Shown here piece by piece: positions 8,358 to 16,834 of a stretch of 64,000 nt of DNA. Each line of letters opens with the position of its first letter. Within the stretch, counting starts at the first letter, position 1. The position numbers and the translations under genes were made by a program. Below the pieces are notes generated by a model. It was not told the origin of the DNA. It did no database searches and saw only the letters and a program-made list of their open reading frames with translations. The DNA is from Lentzea guizhouensis (GTDB lineage: Bacteria; Actinomycetota; Actinomycetes; Mycobacteriales; Pseudonocardiaceae), in NCBI RefSeq assembly GCF_001701025.1, contig NZ_CP016793.1, positions 8,308,001 to 8,372,000 of the forward strand. The letters are read 5' to 3'.

Positions 8358-9758
8358 TCAGCCCAGCCGGAAGTCCGCGACCCGGATCGGTGACGGCGTC
8401 GTCCCGCTCGACGTCTGCTGGTACTGCACCGACAGGATCCCTTGCGACACAACGCGCGACGTGTCCACGTTGACCTCACCGAACGCCCGCAGCGACGGCC
8501 GGTCGAACACCGTCGTCCAGTCCGTCCACCCGCTCGCGCGCGAGGCCGACACGATCCTCCCGCGCGGCATCACCAGGTAGGCGTTGTCGGCGCGGTCGAA
8601 CACGATCTTCGTGCGCTGGGTGTGCCCTGGCGGGACCGGCACCTCCACCTTCGTCCAGCGGCCGTCGGCGCCGCGGTGGACGTGGAAGGTGCGGCCGTAC
8701 TGGGTGCGCTGCTGCGCATAGCTCGTGACGCACTGGGTGAACCGGCCGGGCACGTAGCTGATCACCACGTGCGGCCGGCCGGAGGAGTCCACGGCCTGGC
8801 TCTCCTGGTTCATCAGGCCGTGGTCCGGGTCGAGCGAGTCGGCGACCAGGCCGGGTGAGCCGACACCCACCGGGGTGCCGCCGGTCGTGCCCACGACGGT
8901 GCCGGCACCGTTGCGCCAGGTGCGGCCGCGGTCGTCGCTGTAGACGTAGCCGGTGTCGTGGTTGGTGAGGCCACCGGGGTTGCACAGCACGCCGGAGTTG
9001 CCCTCGCGCCAGGTGAACGCGGCGTGCAACCGGCCGCCGCGGTCGTAGGTCAGGCCGTGCAGGTACATGTTGCGGGTGGTCGACACGACGCCGTTGGGGC
9101 CGGTGTAGCTGCCGGTCGCCGACGACCACGCACCCAGCTTGCGCCAGGTCCCGCCGGTGTACTCGGCGAGCTCGTTCACGCCGTTGCCGGAGCCTCCGGT
9201 GCGGTAGCTGAACTGCAGCGCGCCCTCCGGCGTGACCACGAACTGCGGGTAGGTCATCGCGCCGAGCTCCACACCGCCCAGCGTGCGCTGCACCGCGCCG
9301 AACGACGCGGCCGTCCACGGTTGCGCGCCGGACGCGAGACCGGGGGCGGAACGAAGGTAGAACAACCGGGTGTTGTGCGTGTCCAGCGCGACGTGGATCG
9401 TGCCGTCCTGCGGCGAGATGCCCAGCGAGATCACGTTGTGCGAGTCGTTGGTGCTGAGCTGGTGCGGCAGCACCACCTTCTCCCAGCTCGCGGCACCCAC
9501 GGTCCGCCGGGCGATCACGGCGTTGCGGCTCGCGGTGTACCAGGTGGCGTACTGCCGTCCCTGGTAGGTGAGGATCGCGTCTTGCTGGAACGAGTTGTTG
9601 TTCACCACCCCGTCGTAGGAGACGAAGTACAGCGCCGAGGCGTCGAGCAGGGTGTCCGCGGCGAGGCTGACACCCGGCGCGGCCTGCGCGGGAACGGGGG
9701 TGCCCAGTGCGGCGACGAGACTGGCCGCGGTCAGCAGGTGCGCGGAAATCCTGGCCAT
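8358..9758 (-). CDS. Secreted BNR_4 beta-propeller protein (lyase- or sialidase-like)
   Basis: A 466-residue exported protein with a signal peptide (about 1-24, ending AQA-A) followed by one domain of the BNR_4 type. Recognisable propeller blades include YATWYTASRNAVIARRT, NDSHNVISLGI, TIHVALDTHNTRLFY and SYVPGRF. BNR_4 proteins include ulvan-type polysaccharide lyases and uncharacterised secreted propellers, so a glycan-degrading role is likely but unproven. No lectin module is attached. The ATG follows directly after a 23-bp inverted repeat with no ribosome site between them. The gene lies just past the EBO operon and may be expressed separately. Confidence 0.75.
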   Translation of the reverse strand: MARISAHLLTAASLVAALGTPVPAQAAPGVSLAADTLLDASALYFVSYDGVVNNNSFQQDAILTYQGRQYATWYTASRNAVIARRTVGAASWEKVVLPHQLSTNDSHNVISLGISPQDGTIHVALDTHNTRLFYLRSAPGLASGAQPWTAASFGAVQRTLGGVELGAMTYPQFVVTPEGALQFSYRTGGSGNGVNELAEYTGGTWRKLGAWSSATGSYTGPNGVVSTTRNMYLHGLTYDRGGRLHAAFTWREGNSGVLCNPGGLTNHDTGYVYSDDRGRTWRNGAGTVVGTTGGTPVGVGSPGLVADSLDPDHGLMNQESQAVDSSGRPHVVISYVPGRFTQCVTSYAQQRTQYGRTFHVHRGADGRWTKVEVPVPPGHTQRTKIVFDRADNAYLVMPRGRIVSASRASGWTDWTTVFDRPSLRAFGEVNVDTSRVVSQGILSVQYQQTSSGTTPSPIRVADFRLG

Positions 9759-9826
9759 GGTCGGCAGCGTGGTGTCGAACGGGAGCGAACGCAAGGGCGC
9801 CGTCGTTCGACACCACGCTGCCGACC
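9759..9826. repeat. Perfect 23-bp inverted repeat (terminator or operator)
   Basis: Arms 9759-9781 and 9804-9826 are exact reverse complements, with a 22-base loop. The repeat lies between the stop of the LuxR-type gene and the start codon of the BNR_4 gene, which it touches. It could end the long EBO operon transcript. There is no T-run after it in either direction, so a regulatory or protein-binding role is equally possible. Confidence 0.7.
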
Positions 9827-9846
9827 GAACCGGCGGGGCGGGCCCG

Positions 9847-10164
9847 TCACTCCCCCACTGCCTGGCGCGGCGGGGACACCACGAGCCACTCCAGCTCAGC
9901 GGCGAGCACACCGAGCTGGAAGCGGGACTGCACGCCCAGCAACGACTGCAGCCGGGCGATCCGCCGGTGCAGGGTGCGCAGGCTGACGTCCAGCTCGCGG
10001 GCGATCGCGCGGTCGGTCGCGCCGGTGCCCATGAGCCGCAACAATCGCCGGGTCGCCGCCGTGGGTTCCTTGCCCACGGCCACGGTGTGGTCCTGGCCCA
10101 CCGCGGGGACCGCCGTCAGGTGGCTGTCCCGCCGGGTGGGGCGCGGCGTGAGCGGTCTGGTCAT
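9847..10164 (-). CDS. Small LuxR-type DNA-binding protein
   Basis: A 105-residue protein whose only recognisable domain is a LuxR-type helix-turn-helix at about residues 38-95 (ATDRAIARELDVSLRTLHRR, then GVQSRFQLG). There is no receiver, ATPase or autoinducer domain, and residues 1-35 are unstructured-looking. Its ATG overlaps the stop codon of the phosphodiesterase gene (ATGA), so it is translated as the last gene of the long EBO operon. A role in feedback control of that operon is inferred from position only. It could instead be the DNA-binding remnant of a larger regulator. Confidence 0.8.
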   Translation of the reverse strand: MTRPLTPRPTRRDSHLTAVPAVGQDHTVAVGKEPTAATRRLLRLMGTGATDRAIARELDVSLRTLHRRIARLQSLLGVQSRFQLGVLAAELEWLVVSPPRQAVGE

Positions 10165-11549
10165 CGGCTGAACTCCTCTGCGGGCATGCCCTGCAGCGCT
10201 AGCAACAGGTTCCGTACTTCGGTCGCGGCGACGCGTCCGGTGCGCTCGACCGACGGCGGTGCCATCGGGTCCGAGCACAGCAGCACCGGCCCGTCGGCCG
10301 CGCGGTCGGGCGGTCTGCCGTGCGTGCCGCGCACGCACGACGGGTCCAGCGGCACGACGTTCATCGCGTACCGCAGACCGAGCTTCTTGCGGACCAGGTT
10401 CAGGCCCGCCTTGGCCTTCGCCAGCGGGTCGGCCGGGTCGAAGAACAGTTCCGCCGGGTCGTAACCCGGCTTGCGGTGGATGTCGACACCGCGGGCGAAG
10501 TCCGGCGCACGGTCGTCGTCGGTCCAGTAGTAGTAGGTGAACCAGGCGTCCGGCTCGGCCACCGCGACCAGCTCGCCGGACCGCTCGTGGTCCAGTCCGA
10601 CGGCCGCCTGCGCCTCGCGGTCGTGGAGCACGTCGACACCCGGCACCTCGGCGAGCACTGCCCGTGTGCGCGGCAGGTCGGCCGGGTCGGCGACGTACAC
10701 GTGCGCGATCTGGTGGTCGGCCACCGCGAACGCGCGGGACGTCCACGGGTCCAGGTACTCCATCCCGGCCTGCGTGTGGACCTCCAGCAACCCGGCGGCC
10801 CGCAGCGCGCGGTTGATGTCGACCGGCCGGCGGGCGTCGGTGATCCCGTACTCCGACAACGCGACCACGGTGGCGTTCGCGGCATCGGCCAGCAACGGCG
10901 CCAGCGCGCGGTCCACGTCCGCCGCAGCCTTCACCGCCTGCGGGGAGGACGGGCCGAACCGCTGCAGGTCGTAGTCCAGGTGTGGCACGTAGACCAGCAG
11001 CAGGTCGGGGCGGTGCTCGGCGAGGACCTGCCGGGCGGCACCGATGATCCACTCACTCGACGCCAGGGTCGCGGTGGGACCCCAGTACTGGAACAACGGG
11101 AACTCGCCCAGGGCACCGACGAGCTCGTCGTGCAGCCGCGGTGGGCGGACGTAGCAGTCCGGTGACTTGCGACCGTCCGCGTGGTAGATCGGCCGGGGCG
11201 TGACGGTGATGTCGGTCGACGCGCCCATCGCGTACCACCAGCAGATGTTGGCAGCGGTGTAGCCGGGCCGGAGGCGGCGGGCGGTCTCCCACAGCTTCTC
11301 GCCGCCGACGAGCCGGTTGTGCTGGCGCCACAGGTGGACCTCGCCGAGGTCGCGGAAGTACCAGCCGTTGCCGACGATCCCGTGCCCGGCCGGGGTGAGG
11401 CCGGTGAGCAACGTGGCCTGCGCGCTGCACGTCACGGCCGGCAGCACCGTGCCGAGCTCGGCCTGCCAGCCCAGCCGCGCGAGGTTCGGCATGTGGGCGA
11501 GCAACGCCGGCGTCATGCCGACGACGTTCAGCACCACCAGCGGTGTCAC
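10161..11549 (-). CDS. Alkaline-phosphatase-fold phosphodiesterase (EboF-like)
   Basis: A 462-residue member of the nucleotide pyrophosphatase/type I phosphodiesterase group. The likely nucleophile is Thr40 in LPAVTCSAQATLLTG, and metal ligands are visible in VPHLDYD (Asp192 region) and further histidine/aspartate stretches. No signal peptide or membrane segment is seen. In EBO clusters of cyanobacteria and other bacteria the matching gene, eboF, is the phosphodiesterase of a metabolite-export set. The start is GTG, overlapping the eboE stop (GTGA), and the stop overlaps the LuxR-type gene. The phosphoester it cleaves is unknown. Confidence 0.82.
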   Translation of the reverse strand: MTPLVVLNVVGMTPALLAHMPNLARLGWQAELGTVLPAVTCSAQATLLTGLTPAGHGIVGNGWYFRDLGEVHLWRQHNRLVGGEKLWETARRLRPGYTAANICWWYAMGASTDITVTPRPIYHADGRKSPDCYVRPPRLHDELVGALGEFPLFQYWGPTATLASSEWIIGAARQVLAEHRPDLLLVYVPHLDYDLQRFGPSSPQAVKAAADVDRALAPLLADAANATVVALSEYGITDARRPVDINRALRAAGLLEVHTQAGMEYLDPWTSRAFAVADHQIAHVYVADPADLPRTRAVLAEVPGVDVLHDREAQAAVGLDHERSGELVAVAEPDAWFTYYYWTDDDRAPDFARGVDIHRKPGYDPAELFFDPADPLAKAKAGLNLVRKKLGLRYAMNVVPLDPSCVRGTHGRPPDRAADGPVLLCSDPMAPPSVERTGRVAATEVRNLLLALQGMPAEEFSR

Positions 11550-12628
11550 GGCGCCACCCCCGCCGCCAGGTGCTCGTGCGCCCACCGCAGCTCCGCCGCG
11601 ATGCCGTCGGCCAGGTCGCCCGCGCCCGGCAGCACGGTCCAGGTGTAGGTCTCGACCTCGACGTGCACACCGGGGTCCACCGCGGCGACCGCGGCCACGA
11701 GCACGTCGGTGGTCGACGTGAGCGGTGCGGGCGGAACGGCGTGCAGCGGCACGTGGAAGTGCACGCGCCACGGGTGCTCGGCGGGCAGCGCGTCGAACGC
11801 CTCCGGCAGGTCGTCCGCGGCCAGCACGCCACCGGGGGCGTTCTCCCGCACCTGGTGCAGGTAGCGGGGCTCGCTGTAGGCCGCGACCGCCCGCCTGCCC
11901 TCCTCGGTGCCGGGTTCCGCGACCTCCAACGCCGCCGACGCCTGCACCTTCACCACCGCGAGCCCCGCCCGGCGGATCGACTCGACCGTCTCCACGGGAT
12001 CGGCGAACGACACCGCGAGGTGGCACGTGTCCAGGCAGATCCCGACGAACTCCGGGTCCACCCGCCCGGCGAGCCAGCCGACCGCGTCGGCGACGGTGTC
12101 GAGCACACAACCCGGTTCCGGTTCGACGGCCAGCTTGATCGGCCGGTCGGGCCGCTCGCGCAGGAACCGGGTGAGCTCGGCCAGCGCCGTCGCCGCGGTG
12201 CCGTCGTCCATCAACGTCCACGGCTCCCGCCACGCCAGCGGCAGGGTGGAGACGCTGCCGTACCCAGCGGTGTCGGGCAACAGGTCGGCCAGCACCGTCG
12301 CGCAGTCCTTCGTGTACTCAAGTCGGCGCGGGTCGGTCCACGTCGGGAAGTACACCTTGTGCTTGACGACCTCCTCGTGGAAGTCGCCGTACGGGAACGC
12401 GTTCAGCGTCGACACCGTCAGTCCGCGCGCCGCCAGTTCGGCGGCGAAGGCGCGCCGAGCGGACCGGTCCTCGGTCAGACCGCGAGCGACCGGCGCGGGG
12501 AGCCACAGCCCCAGCGGCAGCGTGTCGGCGTCCAGCGCCTCCCGCACGGGCACCGCGTACCGGTCGAGCTGCGTGAGGATGCCGGACAGGTCGGGCGCCG
12601 GGTGGACGTTGGTGCAGTAGGCGATCAC
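11546..12628 (-). CDS. eboE: Metabolite traffic protein EboE (TIM barrel)
   Basis: A 360-residue xylose-isomerase-like TIM barrel of the EboE type. Diagnostic stretches are the N-terminal MIAYCTNVHP, TLNAFPYGDFH, YTKDCATVLADLLP, LAVEPEPGCVLDT and GICLDTCHLAV, and the C-terminal HFHVPLHA. Metal ligands typical of the superfamily (Glu in VEPEPG, Asp/His in DTCHL) are present. EboE is part of the EBO set, needed in cyanobacteria for moving a scytonemin precursor out of the cytoplasm. The start is GTG, overlapping the TatD gene, and the stop overlaps the phosphodiesterase gene. The compound handled in this organism is not known. Confidence 0.9.
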   Translation of the reverse strand: MIAYCTNVHPAPDLSGILTQLDRYAVPVREALDADTLPLGLWLPAPVARGLTEDRSARRAFAAELAARGLTVSTLNAFPYGDFHEEVVKHKVYFPTWTDPRRLEYTKDCATVLADLLPDTAGYGSVSTLPLAWREPWTLMDDGTAATALAELTRFLRERPDRPIKLAVEPEPGCVLDTVADAVGWLAGRVDPEFVGICLDTCHLAVSFADPVETVESIRRAGLAVVKVQASAALEVAEPGTEEGRRAVAAYSEPRYLHQVRENAPGGVLAADDLPEAFDALPAEHPWRVHFHVPLHAVPPAPLTSTTDVLVAAVAAVDPGVHVEVETYTWTVLPGAGDLADGIAAELRWAHEHLAAGVAP

Positions 12629-13479
12629 CGCTCACCCCGCAGCACCGAGCTGCCGGTGGCCGCGTCGACCGCGCCCGCCGCCACCGGGTCGAGCGCGAGC
12701 CGGCCGCTCTGGCCGTAGAACTCAACCGGGTTGTGCCACAACACCTTCTCGACGTCGGCGGCGCTGAACCCCGCGTCGAGCATCGCCAGCCCGGTCTTGC
12801 GGGTCTTCAACGGGTCCGAGCGGCCCCAGTCGGCCGCGGAGTTGACCAGCATCCGGTCGGTGCCGTGCTCGGTGAGCAGCGCGACCATCCGCTTCTCGTC
12901 CATCTTCGTGTCGGGGTAGACGGAGAACCCCGTCCAGCAGCCCGCGTCCGCGACCATCCGCACGGTGGTCTCGTTGAGGTGGTCGACGAGCACCCGCTCC
13001 GGTGCCAGGCCGGACTCGCGGACCACGTCGAGCGTCCGCCGGGTGCCCGCCTGCTTGTCGCGGTGCGGCGTGTGCACGAGCACCGGGAGGTCGTGCCGCA
13101 CGGCCAGTTCCAGCTGGTGGGCGAACGCGTCGTCCTCCTCCGGCGTCATCGAGTCGTAGCCGACCTCGCCGACCGCGACCACGCCGTCCTTGGCCAGGTA
13201 GCGCGGCAGCACGTCGAGCACCTCGACGCACCGCGGGTCGTTGGCCTCCTTGGGGTTCAACGCGAGCGCGCAGTGGTGGGCGATTCCGAACTGGGCGGCG
13301 CGGAAGCGTTCCCACCCGAGCAGGGCGTCGAAGTAGTCGACGAACGACCCGACGCTTGTGCGCGGCTGGCCGAGCCAGAACGCGGGCTCGACGAGTGCCT
13401 CCACCCCGGCGTCGCGCATGGCCTCGTAGTCGTCGGTCGTGCGGGACGTCATGTGGATGTGCGGGTCGAAGATGCGCAT
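12625..13479 (-). CDS. TatD-family metal hydrolase (EboB-like)
   Basis: A 284-residue amidohydrolase-fold protein related to TatD. It has the metal-binding HxH near the N terminus (DPHIHMTS), VGEVGYD with the bridging Glu, HTPHRDK, DHLNE and the late Asp in NSAADWGRSD. The corresponding EBO gene is eboB. Its ATG overlaps the EboA stop by one base (TGATG) and its stop overlaps the EboE GTG. The reading frame also continues open upstream into the isomerase, but the start here is set by the conserved N terminus MRIFDPHIH. The substrate is unknown. Confidence 0.87.
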   Translation of the reverse strand: MRIFDPHIHMTSRTTDDYEAMRDAGVEALVEPAFWLGQPRTSVGSFVDYFDALLGWERFRAAQFGIAHHCALALNPKEANDPRCVEVLDVLPRYLAKDGVVAVGEVGYDSMTPEEDDAFAHQLELAVRHDLPVLVHTPHRDKQAGTRRTLDVVRESGLAPERVLVDHLNETTVRMVADAGCWTGFSVYPDTKMDEKRMVALLTEHGTDRMLVNSAADWGRSDPLKTRKTGLAMLDAGFSAADVEKVLWHNPVEFYGQSGRLALDPVAAGAVDAATGSSVLRGER

Positions 13480-14012
13480 CACGAAGCCTTTCCGAGCAGG
13501 GCCAGGGCGTCGGCGGGCACGGGACGGCCGGCGGCTCGGCGTTCCTCGGCGAACGCGGCCACCATGCGCAGCAGCTCGGGGTCCGACTGCCGGTCCAGGC
13601 CGTCGACCACGGTCAGCGGGATGCCCATGAACAGGCACTTGAGCACGCCGTGGCGCCACGCGTGCCGGCCCAGGTGCCGGGTGGCGAACGCGCCGAGCGC
13701 CGCGGCGACCAGGCCGGTCTCGTTGCTGCGCAACGCGTCCTCGACCAGCGCGACACCGGCGGGAGCCCGGTCGCCCAGCTCGGCGAGGCCGTGCAGGACA
13801 CCGCGCCGTTCGGCGGAGGTGCCGTACCGGTAGAGCCGGGTGAGGCCGTCGACCGGGTCCTCGGACGCCTCGGCGAACGCGGTGAGCAGCCGGACCTGGC
13901 CGCGTCCTCCCCGCGCCGACCGCCCTGCCACGGCCGGGAACAGGGTGTCGATCGCGTCCGGATCGGCCCGCACCGCCCGTTCGGCCTCGGCCAGCCACCG
14001 CGCGGCCCGCAA
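13479..14012 (-). CDS. eboA: EboA domain protein, start unclear
   Basis: About 177 residues matching the EboA helical family: RWLAEAERAVRADPDAI, TLFPAVAGR, LTRLYRYGTSAERRGVL, VEDALRSNETGLVAAALG and HAWRHGVLKCLFMGIPL. EboA is of unknown biochemistry but always travels with the EBO genes. No ATG or GTG fits its N terminus; a TTG at 14012 or CTG at 14021 are the only nearby starts. The upstream isomerase frame runs into this point without a stop. A one-base shift near 14020 would join the two into one protein. So this is a fusion broken by a frameshift, an unusual start, or a sequence error. Confidence 0.72.
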   Translation of the reverse strand: MRAARWLAEAERAVRADPDAIDTLFPAVAGRSARGGRGQVRLLTAFAEASEDPVDGLTRLYRYGTSAERRGVLHGLAELGDRAPAGVALVEDALRSNETGLVAAALGAFATRHLGRHAWRHGVLKCLFMGIPLTVVDGLDRQSDPELLRMVAAFAEERRAAGRPVPADALALLGKAS

Positions 14013-14022
14013 CGCCCGCAGC

Positions 14023-14799
14023 GCGGGCCGCCACGTCCGGCGCGGCGTGGCTGTGCCGGGGCAGCTCGACCGCGGCGACGCCGGTGTAGCCGATGTCGGT
14101 GAGCGCGCCGAGGGTGGCGGGCAGGTCGAGGTGCCCGTCGCCGAACTCCAGGTGCTCGTGCACGCCGGGCAGCATGTCGTCGAGCTGCACGTTGACCAGC
14201 AGCTCGCCCGCCTGCCGGATGCACGCCGCCGCGTCCTGCGGTTCGACGGCGACGCAGTGGCCGACGTCGAGGGTGACCCGCAGCTGCTCGGGGTCGCCGA
14301 GCTCGGTGCGCAGCCGCAGCGCCTGCTCCAGCCACTGCACGACCATGCCGGGTTCCGGTTCGAGTCCGATGGGGACGGACGGGCCGTTCTCCAGCACCGC
14401 GGCCACACCCGAGCGCAGGTGGTCCCAGTCGTCCGGCGAGCCGGTGCCCGACCAGAACGACACGCAGTCCGCGCCGAGGTCCGCCGCGATCCGCTTGGCC
14501 CGCACCAGGAAGTCGACCCGGCGGTCCTGGCCGGTGCTCACCAGCGTCGGGTGGTGCTTGCGGCGCGGGTCGAGCAGGTACCGGGCGCCGGTCTCCACCA
14601 CGACGCGCAGACCGAGCTGCTGCAGGCGGGTGGCGACACGTTCTGTCTGCCGGGTGACGTCGTCGGCGAACGGGTCGAGGTGGTGGTGGTCGAGGGTCAG
14701 CGCCACGGCGGTGTACCCGAGATCGGCGATCACGGCGAGCGCGTCGTCGAGGCGGTGGTTGCTGAACCCGTTGGTGCCGTAGCCGAGGTGGAACGTCAT
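14023..14799 (-). CDS. TIM-barrel sugar phosphate isomerase/epimerase, no stop seen
   Basis: About 259 residues of an AP-endonuclease-2-type TIM barrel: YGTNGFSNHRLDDAL, LTLDHHHLDPFAD, CVSFWSGTGSPDDW, GLEPEPGMVVQW, TLDVGHCVAVEP, VQLDDM and VELPRHSHAAPDVA. Metal ligands (Glu in LEPEPG, Asp/His in DVGH, Gln in VQLDD, Glu in VELPRH) are intact. The ATG overlaps the UbiA stop (ATGA). Similarity ends at about 14023 without a stop codon; the same frame stays open through the EboA region into the TatD gene, which cannot reflect a real protein there. This gene is the second TIM barrel of the EBO set. Confidence 0.78.
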
Positions 14800-15573
14800 G
14801 TCGGGCTCACCCTCCTGCTCAGCGCCTGCGCCAGCGGCAGCACGACCGGCAGCGCGGCACCGTGCTCGGCGAGCGCGGACTGCAGCAGCACCATGCCGTG
14901 GACGCCCTCCTTCGTGGCGGTGCGGACCTTCTGCGCGGTGGGGTCGCGGACCACGTCCCACTGCGCGCGTCCGACCGCCACCGCGTAGCCCAGCGCCGCC
15001 GCGATCCCGGGGATCCGCCGGGACGACACGGCCGCGGCGACCGCGGTGAGGACCGTGCCCGACAACACCGCCTTCGCCGTGGCGGGAGACGTGCCGTGCA
15101 CCTCGCCGCGCGACAGCACCGTGACGCCCAGGGTGTGCGCGGCCATCAGCCCGGCAGGCAGCACGGCCCGCCCACCCAGCAGGACGTCGAGCGCGCGGCA
15201 CGCGGCCATCGCGAACGGGCCGGCGGGCGTGGCCTTCAACGCGGTGTCATAGGCCCACACGGCCGGCGAGCGGCAGTGCGTTGCGCCCGGCGGCCGCGGC
15301 GAGACCGACACCGAGCGCGGTCAGGCCCGCCGCCGTCGCGAGCGCCGCGTCCGGTGCGACCCGCCCGGACGGGATCGGGCGCTCCGGCCGTTCGACCGCG
15401 TCCAGCTCCCGGTCCGCCCAGTCGTTGAGCGCCATCCCGGCCCAGTACAGCGACACCGACGCCAGCGGCAGCAACAGACCTCTGCCCCGCAGCGGTTGCC
15501 GTGCACCGATCAGGGTGTCGCCCAGCACGGTGAGCGCCGCCGGCGCGCGCACCAGCTCCACGTACGCCTTCAT
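14796..15573 (-). pseudogene. UbiA prenyltransferase (EboC/SCO3242 type), frameshifted
   Basis: A membrane prenyltransferase split by a one-base insertion (or two-base loss) in the GGCCGGC run at 15261-15267. The first part holds the start MKAYVELVRAPAALTVLGD, two hydrophobic segments and the first Asp-rich motif NDWADRELD. The second part, in another frame, continues with VWAYDTALKATPAGP, ALDVLLGG, HTLGVTVLSRGEVHG and an intact C terminus. Joined, it would have about 259 residues, normal for this family. UbiA enzymes transfer isoprenoid chains to aromatic or sugar acceptors; EboC has this role in EBO clusters. The start lies eight bases after the binding-protein gene and the stop overlaps the isomerase ATG. 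Confidence 0.82.
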
Positions 15574-15581
15574 CACCCCGG

Positions 15582-16775
15582 TCACTTCCACGGCGCGGGG
15601 TAACCGGGCATCTGCTCACAACCGCACATCGCGTAGTGCAGCGGTGGCATGTCCTGCTTGATGAAGTCCTTCAGCGTGTCCTGGGTGACCTTCGGCTGCG
15701 GCAGCACCCACTCGCGCGGCACCTGCCTGCCGCCGAGCACGCGCAGCGCGGCGATGACCGGTGTGCGCCACTGGTAGGTCGGGTAGGTCGGGGCGACCGC
15801 CGTCATTCCCTCGTCGGCCCAGATGCGCAGGAAGTCCTGCTGGTCCTCGCCCACGAACGGCGGAATGGCCACGCCGGCGTCCTGGAACGCCTCGACCGCG
15901 GCGACGGCGGTGGCACCGGCGTCCATCCAGACGCCGTCGATCTTGCCCTCGCGCTGGATGTACTCGTTGACGATGCTCTTGGTCTTGGCGGCGTCGCCGT
16001 CGGTGAACTCGACCCCGACGACCTTCACCTGGCTGCCGGAGAAGACCTCGTCGGCCGCGGCCCAGCGCTGCTCCAGCACGTCCACGCCGGGCAGGATGCG
16101 CAGCGCGAGGACCTTGCCTCCCGGAGCCACCTTCTCCTTGAGGAACTCGGCGCCGTCGGCACCGAACGCGAACCCGCCGATCGGGTGGATGAACGTGACC
16201 GGGCAGCTCGTCTTGACGCCGCGGTCGAACACGATCACCGGCACGCCCGTCGCGCACGCGGCCTCGACCGCCGGGGTGAGCGTGGCGGTGGTGTTCGGCG
16301 AGACGACGAGCGCGCTGCAGCCCTGGGAGGCGAGCGACTGGATGTCGCTGATCTGCTTGTCGTCCTTGGCCTCCGCGTCCAGCACGGTGAACTTGGTGAT
16401 CTCCGGGTGCAGCTTCACCTCCTCCTGCATGGTCTTGAACCCGACCTGCCGCCACGGGTTGTCGACCGAGGCGTTGGAGAAGCAGAGGTGGTACCCGCCG
16501 CCGGGCTTGGCGTACTTGGCCGTGTCGACGAGCTCGGGTTCGAGCGCCTGCTCCCAGGGCCCGGCCGTGCCGTCCTGGCCGTCGAGCCCGGTCGCCTTGG
16601 CGGTGCGGAACCGCAGCTGGCGCGCGAACTCGGTCTGGTCGAAGAACTCCGACTTGGCGTTCGCCTTCGCCGGTCCGGAGCTGCCGCCGGTGCCGGTGTC
16701 GGCGGGAAGGTCGCTGGAGCACCCGGCCAACGCCAACGCACCGGCCAGTGCCACAACGGGCCAATTCCTCTTCAT
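15582..16775 (-). CDS. Sugar ABC importer substrate-binding lipoprotein
   Basis: A 397-residue binding protein with a clear lipobox (ALAGC, Cys19) after the signal MKRNWPVVALAGALA. The rest is a ribose-binding-type two-lobe fold (LCFSNASVDNPWRQVG, VSPNTTATLTP, VIVFDRG, DGVWMDAGATAVAAVEA). It delivers a sugar-like ligand to the two permeases encoded just upstream. The ATG has GAGGAG before it. It sits between the permease genes and the UbiA gene, so importer and EBO genes share one transcript. The ligand cannot be told from sequence; several extra cysteines near the C terminus (MCGCEQM) are unusual for the family. Confidence 0.9.
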   Translation of the reverse strand: MKRNWPVVALAGALALAGCSSDLPADTGTGGSSGPAKANAKSEFFDQTEFARQLRFRTAKATGLDGQDGTAGPWEQALEPELVDTAKYAKPGGGYHLCFSNASVDNPWRQVGFKTMQEEVKLHPEITKFTVLDAEAKDDKQISDIQSLASQGCSALVVSPNTTATLTPAVEAACATGVPVIVFDRGVKTSCPVTFIHPIGGFAFGADGAEFLKEKVAPGGKVLALRILPGVDVLEQRWAAADEVFSGSQVKVVGVEFTDGDAAKTKSIVNEYIQREGKIDGVWMDAGATAVAAVEAFQDAGVAIPPFVGEDQQDFLRIWADEGMTAVAPTYPTYQWRTPVIAALRVLGGRQVPREWVLPQPKVTQDTLKDFIKQDMPPLHYAMCGCEQMPGYPAPWK

Positions 16776-16834
16776 GTGCTGCTCCTCGGCTTCTTCGACG
16801 GGGCTCAGACGTGTGGTCGGGACAGGTGGTGCGG

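Noticed and set aside
12625..15201. An 858-codon open frame spanning isomerase, EboA region and TatD
   Set aside because: Its middle is an out-of-frame reading of EboA, which has clear family similarity in another frame. Open frames of this size arise easily at this base composition.
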